From the NCBI GenBank assembly GCA_025936015.1, contig JAICUE010000029.1:1-13385 (forward strand): a DNA stretch of 13,385 nucleotides, in the 5' to 3' direction. Below the pieces are notes generated by a model. The model saw only the letters and a list, made by a program, of their open reading frames with translations. It was not told where the DNA came from and did not search any database. A program made the translations under genes and the position numbers. Position 1 is the stretch's first letter; every line of letters starts with the position of its first letter. This document shows positions 1-6,694 of the stretch, piece by piece. Source of the stretch: Gemmatimonadaceae bacterium. Its GTDB lineage: Bacteria; Gemmatimonadota; Gemmatimonadetes; Gemmatimonadales; Gemmatimonadaceae.

Positions 1-921
1 CACGACGGCGAGGAAGGTGATCAACGATGCGCCGGCCAGAGTCTTGTCGACGATCACCTGGCGCGCGCCGATCCAGAGCAGTACGACAGCGATCGCAGTG
101 CCGATGATCTCGGTCACCGGCTGCGCCATGAAGGCGATGCGCACCACGCGCACCATTCCCTTCGAGTAGCGGTGGCTCGCGTCGATGAAGCGTTTCTCCT
201 CGTAGCCTTCGGCGCCGTACGACTTCACGAGGCGGACGCCGCTGACGACTTCCTGCAGCACGCTGGTCATCTCGCCGTAGTCGTTGCGCAGGCGGCGGTA
301 GCCCTTGCGCAGCTTCTTGAGCAGCGGCTGCAGCGCGCCCATGAGCAGCGGCGCGACGATCAGTGCGTAGAGCGTGAGGCGCGTCGAGATGCCGAAGAGG
401 AAGGCGACATAGCCGATGATCGTCGCGATGCTCTGGAGCGACTGGGTGACGAGCTGGGTGATGAGCTGCTTCGTCGACTCCGTGTCGGCGAGGACCCGCG
501 AGATGATCTGGCCGACCTTGGTGCGGGTGTAGAAGCCCAACGGCAGCCGCTGGAGGTGCGAGTAGATCGCGTCGCGGAGGTCGCGGGTGACGTACTCCTG
601 GAGCTGCGCGCCAAGCTGGCCGCTCATCCAGGCGAGAAAGTTCTTGGCGACGATCGCGGCGAGAATGACAACGATCACCCGCTGCAGCGATCCCATCGGA
701 TCCGCGGGAACGAGCAGGCCGCCGATGGTCGCGTTGAGAATGTTGCCGACCCACCCCGCCTTCGCCGGGAGCAGCGACTGCTCGCCGAACAACGCATTCA
801 GGAAGGGGATGAGCAGCGCGAATGCAAAGGTGTCGAGCGCGGCGGCGCCGACCGAGCACGCGATCGTTCCGGCCATCCGCCAGCTGTGCGGGCGGAGGAT
901 CTTCAGAAGTCGCCGGTACAT
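1..921 (-). CDS. ABC exporter, MsbA-type permease-ATPase (3' end outside window)
   Basis: The frame is open from an ATG at 921 down to base 1, giving 307 residues, all from the transmembrane half of a type IV (MsbA/lipid or multidrug) ABC exporter. Hydrophobic segments lie near residues 17-43, 82-98, 165-195 and 262-290, and a sixth begins at about 298. Family hallmarks visible are FYTRTKVGQIISRVLADTE at 130-148, matching the MsbA FF-x-G-x-L-x-SR-x-x-x-D intracellular loop, and LQEVVSGVRLVKSYGAE at 222-238. The Walker A, signature and Walker B motifs would lie beyond the window edge, so the ATPase half is presumed and not seen. Such proteins flip lipids, lipid A precursors or drugs across the inner membrane using ATP; the substrate cannot be told here. 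The start codon lies 2 bp after the stop of the PorX-like gene, so the two are almost certainly cotranscribed. Confidence 0.93.
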   Translation of the reverse strand, partial: MYRRLLKILRPHSWRMAGTIACSVGAAALDTFAFALLIPFLNALFGEQSLLPAKAGWVGNILNATIGGLLVPADPMGSLQRVIVVILAAIVAKNFLAWMSGQLGAQLQEYVTRDLRDAIYSHLQRLPLGFYTRTKVGQIISRVLADTESTKQLITQLVTQSLQSIATIIGYVAFLFGISTRLTLYALIVAPLLMGALQPLLKKLRKGYRRLRNDYGEMTSVLQEVVSGVRLVKSYGAEGYEEKRFIDASHRYSKGMVRVVRIAFMAQPVTEIIGTAIAVVLLWIGARQVIVDKTLAGASLITFLAVV

Positions 922-923
922 GC

Positions 924-2489
924 TCAGCGGCGCGGCGTGAGGAGCGACACGGGGAGGATGACCTCCTCCGGTGTCACGCCGCCGTGCAGGAAGGCGCCGC
1001 GGTAGCGGCTCTGATATTCGCGCAGCTTCGTCGGATAGACGAAGAAGGTGTCGCCGGCGGCGAGCAGCGTGTTCGCGCCGAGTCCGCGCCGCGGCAGCTT
1101 GAGCGTCTCTTCCTTCGGAAACATCAGCGCCTGCTCGGGACGCTCGGCGCGCAGGTCCTCGCCGAACTTGTAGCGCAGGTTCGCGGTCGCGTCGCGCTTG
1201 GCGAACACCGTCGCCGGCGTCTTGCAGTGGATCGAGCCGTGATCGCTGGTGAGCACGACCGGCACGCCGCGCCGTGAGGCCTCACGGAGCACCGAGATCA
1301 GCGCCGAACGCTGGAACCACTGCTTGGTGAGGGCCCGCAACGCGATCTCGTCGCGGGCGACCTCGAGCAGGATCGCCGACTCGCTGCGCCCGTGAGTGAG
1401 GAGGTCGACGAAGTTGAACACGAATGCACTCACGCCCTCCGGCGCGATCGAGCGGCTGACCCGGCGCTCGAGATCCTCCGAGTCGGCATGCGTCGAGATC
1501 TTCTCGTAGTGCACGGGAATCGGCTTGCTCGACAGCGCCCGAAGCTGCTCTTCGAGCAGCTGGCGCTCGTGCGCGTTGAGCGATTCGTCGTCGCGCTCGC
1601 CCCACCAGTCGGGAAAGTTCGCCGCGATCTCGCAGGGGAAGAGGCCGCTGAACAGCGCGTTCCGTGCGTACGGCGTCGCCGTCGGCAGAATCGAGAAGTA
1701 GTGCGCGGTCTCGACGTCGAAGAGCTCGGCGATGATCGGCTGCAGCACGTTCCACTGGTCGAGCCGCAGGCAGTCGACGACGATGAACACCGCCGACTTG
1801 TGCGTGTTCAGCAGCGGGAGCAGATACTCGGAAACGATGTCGACGGACAGGGACGGGCGCTCGCCGTCGAGGTTCGCCAGCCAGCGTGGGTAGTTCGTCT
1901 TGATGAACGCGACGAACTCGCGGTGCATCGCCGGATAGAGTCCGCGCAGCGACTCGTACAGTCCCGTCTCGCGCGCGTCGGCGAGGTCGACGTCCCATTG
2001 CGCGACTTCCGCGTAGCGATCGACCCAGCCGCGCCAATCGAGGTTGCGGGCATCGGCCTGCTCGATCTCGCGGAAGCGCTCGACGAAATGGCGCGCGAGT
2101 GCCTGCTGCCGGATGCGTGGACCGTCGAGCACCTTGGTCACCATCGCGAGCACCTGGCGTGGCGAGACAGGCTTCACGAGATACTCGCCGACGTTCGCGC
2201 CGAGTGCCTCGGCGAGGGTGTCGTCCTCCTCGCTCTTGGTCACCATCACGACCGGCGTCGACGGCGCGATCTCGGTGAGCTCGCGCACCGCTTCGAGGCC
2301 GCGGCGTCCCGGCATCTGTTCATCGAGCAGGACGATGTCGTACGTCTTCCGGCGGAGCATCTCCGACGCATCGTCGGCGTTGCTCGCGGACGCGACGTCG
2401 AACCCGCGATCAGCGAGAAATCGCCGATGCGGCTCGAGAAGCTCAGCTTCGTCGTCCACCCATAGTATCGTTCTCGCCTGACGGGGCAT
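924..2489 (-). CDS. porX: PorX-like response regulator with PglZ phosphodiesterase domain
   Basis: 521 residues, close to the length of Bacteroidetes PorX. Residues 7-122 form a CheY receiver domain: acidic pocket D12/D13, phospho-acceptor D56 in VLLDEQMPG, T84 and K106 (LVKP). A linker helical region (about 125-225) leads to a PglZ/alkaline-phosphatase-fold domain. Candidate metal and catalytic residues are D239 and D244 in VVDCLRLDQW, T272 in LPTATPYARNA, D362 and H366 in VDLLTHG, D416/H417 in TSDHG, and H502 in LHGGVTPEE. All expected active-site positions appear intact, so a working metal-dependent phosphodiesterase is likely. In Bacteroidetes, PorX acts with the histidine kinase PorY to control type IX secretion. 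No other type IX component is seen here, so the output of this copy is unknown. It is first in an operon with the ABC exporter. A TACATT -10-like box lies 9 nt upstream of the ATG. Confidence 0.92.
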   Translation of the reverse strand: MPRQARTILWVDDEAELLEPHRRFLADRGFDVASASNADDASEMLRRKTYDIVLLDEQMPGRRGLEAVRELTEIAPSTPVVMVTKSEEDDTLAEALGANVGEYLVKPVSPRQVLAMVTKVLDGPRIRQQALARHFVERFREIEQADARNLDWRGWVDRYAEVAQWDVDLADARETGLYESLRGLYPAMHREFVAFIKTNYPRWLANLDGERPSLSVDIVSEYLLPLLNTHKSAVFIVVDCLRLDQWNVLQPIIAELFDVETAHYFSILPTATPYARNALFSGLFPCEIAANFPDWWGERDDESLNAHERQLLEEQLRALSSKPIPVHYEKISTHADSEDLERRVSRSIAPEGVSAFVFNFVDLLTHGRSESAILLEVARDEIALRALTKQWFQRSALISVLREASRRGVPVVLTSDHGSIHCKTPATVFAKRDATANLRYKFGEDLRAERPEQALMFPKEETLKLPRRGLGANTLLAAGDTFFVYPTKLREYQSRYRGAFLHGGVTPEEVILPVSLLTPRR

Positions 2490-2498
2490 GTAATGCGG

Positions 2499-2504
2499 AA
2501 TGTA
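2499..2504 (-). promoter_or_regulatory. candidate -10 box for the porX-ABC operon
   Basis: On the minus strand the hexamer TACATT ends nine bases before the porX ATG, so transcription would begin only a few bases before the start codon. No convincing -35 element or Shine-Dalgarno sequence is seen. The same hexamer precedes the divergent gene. Confidence 0.35.
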
Positions 2505-2540
2505 GTCCGGTGAAAAATGGCCGGAAAGACCTCGCGAGCG

Positions 2541-2546
2541 TACATT
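2541..2546 (+). promoter_or_regulatory. candidate -10 box for the divergent unknown gene
   Basis: TACATT ends five bases before the GTG at 2552. That spacing would make the transcript leaderless, starting at or next to the GTG. It is one reason for choosing 2552 over the upstream GTG at 2510. No -35 box is evident. Confidence 0.3.
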
Positions 2547-2551
2547 GCGAC

Positions 2552-2941
2552 GTGTCTTTTGCCCCCCCGTACGCGCTCGCGCCCATCACCTTCCGCTTTC
2601 GCGCGCTCGCCGCGCTGGCGGGGCGTGCGCCGCTCGGAGGAGAACGCGAGACCGCGCTCGCCTCGTACGTCGTTGCGCGACTCGCGGTCGGGTGCCTCCC
2701 GACCGTGGCGCTCCCACTCGAAGATCGCGGCACGCGTGCCTCGGCGGCGCGCACCTGGCTCGCCTCGCTCGCGCTGCCCGTGCCGGTGCGCGCCCCGTTC
2801 GTCAAGGTGATCGAGAGCACCCGCACCGACGATCGCCGGGCGGTCGCCGCCGCCGTCGTGACGGCCGCTCAGATCGCGGCGTCGTATCTGGATGGCCCGG
2901 CGCTGGCCGAGCTGCGCGCGCTCGCGACGGAGCTCGGCTGA
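2552..2941 (+). CDS. unknown small protein, Ala/Leu-rich
   Basis: 129 residues from the GTG at 2552. An in-frame GTG at 2510 would add 14 residues, but it would leave only 20 bp to the divergent porX start and has no ribosome binding site. The protein is rich in Ala, Arg and Leu. It seems mostly helical, with stretches near 34-56 (ETALASYVVARLAVG) and 95-126 (RRAVAAAVVTAAQIAASYLD). I see no signal peptide, membrane segment, catalytic motif or known family. Coding character is supported by an open frame with strong third-position G/C, and by its place between porX and the ATPase gene, 51 bp upstream of the latter. It may share a transcript with the ATPase gene. Function not assigned. Confidence 0.65.
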   Translation: MSFAPPYALAPITFRFRALAALAGRAPLGGERETALASYVVARLAVGCLPTVALPLEDRGTRASAARTWLASLALPVPVRAPFVKVIESTRTDDRRAVAAAVVTAAQIAASYLDGPALAELRALATELG

Positions 2942-2992
2942 GGGCGTATTCGCCGCTTCGCCGCACCTCTTCGCGCACCACCGACAACCCGC

Positions 2993-3847
2993 ATGTCCCA
3001 CTCGACCGACATCTCCCCGATCGCCCGCGTGATGCGCCGGGTGGATGAAGCGACCGACGGATCGCCGTCGCCCGATACGATCGCCACGGGGTTTCCGAGC
3101 GTGGACAAGCTGCTCGGCGGCGGGGTGCGCCGTGGTGATCTCGTCGTCATCGGCGGCGACGTCGCGAGCGGGAAGTCGGCGCTCGCGCTGGCGATTGCGC
3201 TGCGCGCGGCGCAGAGTGAGCGCGAGGTCGCGTTTTTCTCGGGCGAGATGAGCGTGTCGCGAATCATGGAGCGCGCCCTGGCAATCGAGGGCCGCACTTC
3301 CGTCGACGACATTCGCAGCGGAAAGCTCGACGACGAATCGCGGGCGAGCCTTGGCGCAGCGGCGGTGAAGCTGCGCGATCGCGCGCCGCAGGTGGACCGG
3401 CTGGTGCCTGGTGGCGTCACGTCGCTCGCCGACGACCTGCGCCGCCGTCTCGACCTCGAGCTGGCGATCTGCGATTCGCTGCAGGCGGTGGCGAGCGGCT
3501 CGCGCACCCGCGACGAGGAGCTGGCCGCGACGATGCGCGACCTCAAGCTGCTCGCGGTGGAAACCGACATCGCGATCATCGTGACGACGCGGCTCACCGA
3601 GCTGCAGCGCGACCGGGCCGACATGCGGCCGCAGCTCGCCGACTACGGCGCGCTCGGCTCGATCGCCGAGCACGCCGACGTGATGCTCGGGCTTTTCCGC
3701 GAGGAGATGTACGACACCGCGCGCGGCATCGAGGGCGCGACGGAGCTGATCGTGAACAAGAACCGGAACGGCGGCACCGGCTACGCCGACCTCTACTTCT
3801 ACAAGAAGTGGATGCGCTTCGAGGACATGCTCGATCCCGATCGTTAG
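2993..3847 (+). CDS. stand-alone DnaB-like RecA-fold ATPase
   Basis: 284 residues matching the C-terminal motor domain of replicative helicase DnaB, without the DnaB N-terminal primase-binding domain. Motifs in order: Walker A GGDVASGKS at 54-62; FFSGEMS at 81-87, where E85 matches the catalytic glutamate of the DnaB SLEMS motif; Walker B-like LELAICDSLQAV at 155-166, with D161; QLADYGALGSIAEHADVML at 214-232, matching the DnaB DLRESG..EQDADV region; and KNRNGGTG at 256-263, matching the DnaB KxRNGxTG loop with its arginine. ATP binding and hydrolysis are therefore likely. Ring formation or DNA translocation is inference. DnaB-C-only proteins are often annotated simply as DnaB-like helicase C-terminal domain proteins of unknown role. 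The stop codon TAG lies inside a CGTTAGGC octamer. The next gene starts 43 bp downstream. Confidence 0.88.
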   Translation: MSHSTDISPIARVMRRVDEATDGSPSPDTIATGFPSVDKLLGGGVRRGDLVVIGGDVASGKSALALAIALRAAQSEREVAFFSGEMSVSRIMERALAIEGRTSVDDIRSGKLDDESRASLGAAAVKLRDRAPQVDRLVPGGVTSLADDLRRRLDLELAICDSLQAVASGSRTRDEELAATMRDLKLLAVETDIAIIVTTRLTELQRDRADMRPQLADYGALGSIAEHADVMLGLFREEMYDTARGIEGATELIVNKNRNGGTGYADLYFYKKWMRFEDMLDPDR

Positions 3848-3877
3848 GCAGCAGCGGCGGCGACGCCGTGAACCAGT

Positions 3878-3884
3878 GAAGAGA
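3878..3884 (+). promoter_or_regulatory. ribosome binding site deciding the lipoprotein start
   Basis: GAAGAGA lies six bases before the ATG at 3891. This supports that ATG over the in-frame GTG at 3876, which has no upstream purine-rich tract. Confidence 0.45.
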
Positions 3885-3890
3885 AATTCG

Positions 3891-5231
3891 ATGCGACGAT
3901 CCCTCATCCTGCTGCTCGCCGCCACCATCGCCGGCACCGGAGCGTGCGCGCCGCACAATCCTGGAGCCGCGGTGACGCGGCTCGAGGCGAGGCAGGCGGC
4001 GCACCCCGAGGCGGCGAAGACGCTGCGCGCGTTAGGCATCGCCTACCACGATGCCGGCCGAGACAGCGACGCGGTTCGCGTGCTCGGCCGCGCCCAGCAG
4101 CTGGTGCCGAACGACGGAGTCACCGCGCTCTACCTCGGGATGAGCGCCGAGTCGACGGGCGACCTGAAGACCGCGCGCGCGGCGTACGAGGGGTACGTGC
4201 GCTTCGGACGGACGTCGCGCGTCCGTGCACAGCTGCGCAACAGGCTCGCCGCACTCGCGCGCAAGGAGCTCGAGGCCGAGGCAAAGGCGACCGTCGCGCA
4301 GGAAGCATCGATCGGCGCGAAAGCAGGGTCTCCGCGGACGGTGGCGGTCCTGCCGCTCTCGTTTTCGGGGACGGACACGACGCTCACCGCGCTCGGCCGC
4401 GGGCTCTCCGACCTGCTCATCAGCGACCTCTCGCGTTCCTCGCAGTTGACGGTCGTGGAGCGCGACCGGATCGACGCCCTGCTCGACGAGATTCACCTGA
4501 GCGCGAGCGGCGCCGTCGATTCGGGGACGACCGTTCGCTCGGGGCGGCTCGCGCGCGCGGGGCGAGTGGTCCGCGGGTCGGTGACCCAGCTCGCCGGAAG
4601 CGCGTTGCGGGCCGACGCGGCGGTGGTGGACGTGAGCACCGCGCAGGTCGGCAGTCCGCTGAATGCCGACTTCGACCTCGACGCGGTATTCGATGCCGAA
4701 AAGCGAATCGTCTTCGGTGTGCTCGACGACATGGGCGTCACGCTGACCCCGGCCGAGCGCGCCGCGATCGACGAGCGGCCGACGCGCTCGATCGCGGCGT
4801 TCCTGGCGTACAGCGGCGGGCTGGCCGCGGAAGATTCCGGCCGATTCGACGTCGCGGCGCGCCTGTTCAGCGAGGCGGCGCGGATCGATCCGGGATTCGG
4901 CGCGGCCCAGAGCGGCGCGTCGCGGGCGGAGGCGACCGCGGCGGGCCAGGCGGTGACGCCGGCCGCGGTGCAGGCTTCGCTCGCCGGGACCGCGGAGGGC
5001 GCAGTGGTCGCCGCCGCGAGAAGTGGCAACGACGGCGACGCGGCCCGGCTCGCGGCGACGTTGGGCACGGCGCGCGACGACCTCAATCCATCGCCGGCGG
5101 CGGATGCTGCGGCTGGCGCGATCCAGCTCCCGGCGAAGGATCCGGTCGGGATCGCGACCGGCGCCGGCGATGTCACGGTGAACACGGCGGTGATCCGGGT
5201 CAAGGTCGGCCTGCCTAACGTGCTGCCATGA
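3891..5231 (+). CDS. TPR and CsgG-like domain lipoprotein
   Basis: 446 residues from the ATG at 3891. The N-terminus MRRSLILLLAATIAGTGAC is a lipoprotein-type signal with candidate lipidated Cys19; the TGAC lipobox is not ideal. Residues about 42-105 form two TPR-like helical pairs (ALGIAYHDAGRDSDAVRVL and ALYLGMSAESTGDLKTARAA). Residues about 148-290 resemble the CsgG/FlgO-type fold: RTVAVLPLSFSG, then LGRGLSDLLISDLSRS, then LTVVERDRIDALLDEI. A further TPR-like unit is near 303-340 (FDVAARLFSEAARIDPGFG). CsgG-family lipoproteins sit at the outer membrane and support secretion or envelope assembly. The long Ala-rich tail ends in IRVKVGLPNVLP. The gene overlaps the next by ATGA, implying translational coupling and a joint function with the barrel protein. 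Cargo or partner is unknown. Confidence 0.85.
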   Translation: MRRSLILLLAATIAGTGACAPHNPGAAVTRLEARQAAHPEAAKTLRALGIAYHDAGRDSDAVRVLGRAQQLVPNDGVTALYLGMSAESTGDLKTARAAYEGYVRFGRTSRVRAQLRNRLAALARKELEAEAKATVAQEASIGAKAGSPRTVAVLPLSFSGTDTTLTALGRGLSDLLISDLSRSSQLTVVERDRIDALLDEIHLSASGAVDSGTTVRSGRLARAGRVVRGSVTQLAGSALRADAAVVDVSTAQVGSPLNADFDLDAVFDAEKRIVFGVLDDMGVTLTPAERAAIDERPTRSIAAFLAYSGGLAAEDSGRFDVAARLFSEAARIDPGFGAAQSGASRAEATAAGQAVTPAAVQASLAGTAEGAVVAAARSGNDGDAARLAATLGTARDDLNPSPAADAAAGAIQLPAKDPVGIATGAGDVTVNTAVIRVKVGLPNVLP

Positions 5232-6367
5232 GCGGCCGCTCGAGCGGAGCGTGGGCGCTGGCTCGCGCCGGCCTGGCGATCGCGTTAGGCAGCTGGACGC
5301 CGGGACTGGCGCAATCCCAGGACGCAAGCGTCGTCACGGCGCGTGCGGCCACCGAGATGGTCAGCTACACGCTGAAGGCGAACGGCGCCGAGAAGACGAT
5401 TTCGCAGGTCGTCACCCCGATCGCGGTCATCTTCCCGATCGGCACGCGCTTCTCATTCGACATTGCGACCGCTTGGGCGCGGTCACGCGTCGAAGTGAAG
5501 GGCGACAGTGCACCGCCGAGCACGGTGACGGGGTTGACCGACACGCAGGTACGCGGGAGCTACGTGTTCGGCCAGGACGCAGTGGTGATCACCGCCGGGC
5601 TCAATCTTCCGACGGGCCAGAGCACGGCGAACGCGGAGCAGTTCGCGGCGGCGCAGAACATCTCGAACGACTTCCTGCTCTTCCCGATCGGAACGATGGG
5701 GGCGGGCTTCGGCGCGACGGGCGGCATCGCGGTCGCGCGCCCGATCGGCGCGTGGAACCTCGGCGTCGGCGGGAGCTACCGTCATTCGTCGGACTTCACG
5801 CCGTTCGAGTACAACGATGGCCAGAAGGCGCACTATCAGCCAGGCCGCGAGCTGCGAACGCGGGTCGGCGTCGATCGCAGCTTCCGATCATCGAGCGCGA
5901 TGCTCGGCGCCACCTACTCGAGCTTCGGCGACGACAAGTCGGCGGGCGCGACGTTCAATACCGGAAACCGACTCGTGTTCCAGGGCGCCTACTCGACGCT
6001 GATCGGCAACAGGAGTTATGCGCTGAGCGCGTGGAACCTGACCCGGACGCGCGGCACCCGCGCCGACGGCGGCGACGCGCCGACCGAGAACATCACGAAC
6101 ATCGGGCTGAGCGCGGCGTACGCGGTGCGCGGTGTCGCGCTCGAGCCGACGATCGAGACGCGTCACCTCGCGCGTGCCGCAGCTTCTGCCGGGACGTCGA
6201 GTGCTCGACCATCCGGCAGTGGCCAGATGGAGACTGCTGGGCTGCGCGCGCGCTGGAGGGCCGGCGCATTCCAGATCGCACCCGGCGCAGCCTTCTCGCT
6301 CGGCACTCTCGATCGAGAGGACCTCACCGGCTGGCACGGAACGCTGGCGATCCGCTTCGTGCCGTGA
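5228..6367 (+). CDS. predicted outer-membrane beta-barrel protein
   Basis: 379 residues starting with the ATG of the ATGA overlap. A signal peptide is visible (hydrophobic WALARAGLAIALGSW, with cleavage probable just after GLA at about residue 28). The mature part alternates polar and hydrophobic residues with many Gly and aromatic positions, as in barrel strands: RFSFDIATAWARSRVEV, DTQVRGSYVFG, AVVITAGLNLPTG, WNLGVGGSYRHSS, and the closing strand TLAIRFVP at the C-terminus. The GLTDTQVRGSYVFG and GLNLPTG segments recall the broad MetA-pathway/transporter barrel family, but I would not assign a substrate. Coupling to the CsgG/TPR lipoprotein suggests the two act together at the outer membrane. 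A CGTTAGGC octamer lies in the signal-peptide region (5283-5290). Confidence 0.8.
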   Translation: MSGRSSGAWALARAGLAIALGSWTPGLAQSQDASVVTARAATEMVSYTLKANGAEKTISQVVTPIAVIFPIGTRFSFDIATAWARSRVEVKGDSAPPSTVTGLTDTQVRGSYVFGQDAVVITAGLNLPTGQSTANAEQFAAAQNISNDFLLFPIGTMGAGFGATGGIAVARPIGAWNLGVGGSYRHSSDFTPFEYNDGQKAHYQPGRELRTRVGVDRSFRSSSAMLGATYSSFGDDKSAGATFNTGNRLVFQGAYSTLIGNRSYALSAWNLTRTRGTRADGGDAPTENITNIGLSAAYAVRGVALEPTIETRHLARAAASAGTSSARPSGSGQMETAGLRARWRAGAFQIAPGAAFSLGTLDREDLTGWHGTLAIRFVP

Positions 6368-6398
6368 GGACAGCGGGAGCCGGACGGCAAGTGTTCTC

Positions 6399-6543
6399 AC
6401 AGGAGGCACGGAGAACACGGAGGGTTTGATAAGAGGCGTTACCTCAAAAGCCTTTTATCACCGGCGCTGACTGAAGCTCCTTCAGGCAGCTGCCTTGCTG
6501 CAGCGCTTTCGACAAAACCCTCCGTGTGCTCCGTGACTCCTGT
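6399..6543. repeat. 145-bp MITE-like element with 29-bp inverted ends
   Basis: The 29-bp ends (6399-6427 and 6515-6543) are inverted copies of each other, matching at 27 of 29 positions. They begin ACAGGAG and contain two CACGGAG units at 9-bp spacing (6407-6413 and 6416-6422). Inside are a hairpin of 10-bp arms (gataagaggc 6428-6437 and gccttttatc 6450-6459) and a perfect 12-base palindrome aggcagctgcct (6484-6495). No transposase is present and no target-site duplication is obvious. A non-autonomous mobile element or a REP-like intergenic repeat are both possible. Its place after the barrel gene means it could also end that transcript. Confidence 0.75.
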
Positions 6544-6620
6544 CAATAATTGTCGTTGTTAGCGCCGCTGCTCCAAGGCCCTCCGTCTTCGCCCGGTTTC
6601 GCGCCGCTGCGGGCGCGCCG

Positions 6621-6626
6621 TATATT
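6621..6626 (+). promoter_or_regulatory. candidate -10 box for yebC-ruvC-ruvA
   Basis: TATATT stands out in a very G/C-rich stretch. It would place the transcription start near 6633, with a leader of about 60 nt. A weak TTTCGC (6597-6602) is the only -35 candidate. The ruvB gene has the same -10 hexamer. Confidence 0.5.
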
Positions 6627-6663
6627 CACAGGAAGCATTCTCGACGCCGCTGTCAGCGGTGCG

Positions 6664-6684
6664 CGACCGACGAACGACCGACGA
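6664..6684 (+). repeat. tandem 10-bp repeat in the yebC leader
   Basis: CGACCGACGA occurs perfectly twice (6664-6673 and 6675-6684) with one base between, an 11-bp period, just upstream of the yebC ribosome binding region. It could be a regulator site or a chance duplication. Confidence 0.4.
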
Positions 6685-6694
6685 GCAGGGTGCC

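Larger units (their letters stand above)
6368..6694. other. intergenic region with MITE-like element and yebC promoter
   Basis: This 327-bp stretch has no convincing gene. It contains a 145-bp inverted-repeat element (6399-6543), a TATATT -10 candidate (6621-6626), a 13-base palindrome ccgctg-t-cagcgg (6647-6659), and an 11-bp-period direct repeat just before yebC (6664-6684). Short frames through it have no ribosome binding site and no protein-like composition. Confidence 0.7.

Noticed and set aside
172..1005. Plus-strand open frame (277 codons) opposite the ABC exporter
   Set aside because: The minus strand encodes a clear exporter membrane domain. This frame is charged and repetitive with no recognisable domain.
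1392..2465. Plus-strand open frame (357 codons) opposite porX
   Set aside because: It is antisense to a well-recognised protein and has no family motif or ribosome binding site.
2246..4039. Long minus-strand open frame (597 codons) opposite the ATPase gene
   Set aside because: It lies antisense to the DnaB-like gene, which has clear motifs, and runs into porX in another frame. Its Arg/His-rich composition is typical of a GC-rich shadow frame.
5228..6367. Assignment as a phenol-degradation MetA-type transporter
   Set aside because: Only short strand-like segments resemble that family. The evidence supports a barrel but no substrate.
6399..6543. Insertion sequence with transposase
   Set aside because: The element has inverted ends but only 87 bp between them and no transposase coding potential, so it is listed as a MITE-like repeat.
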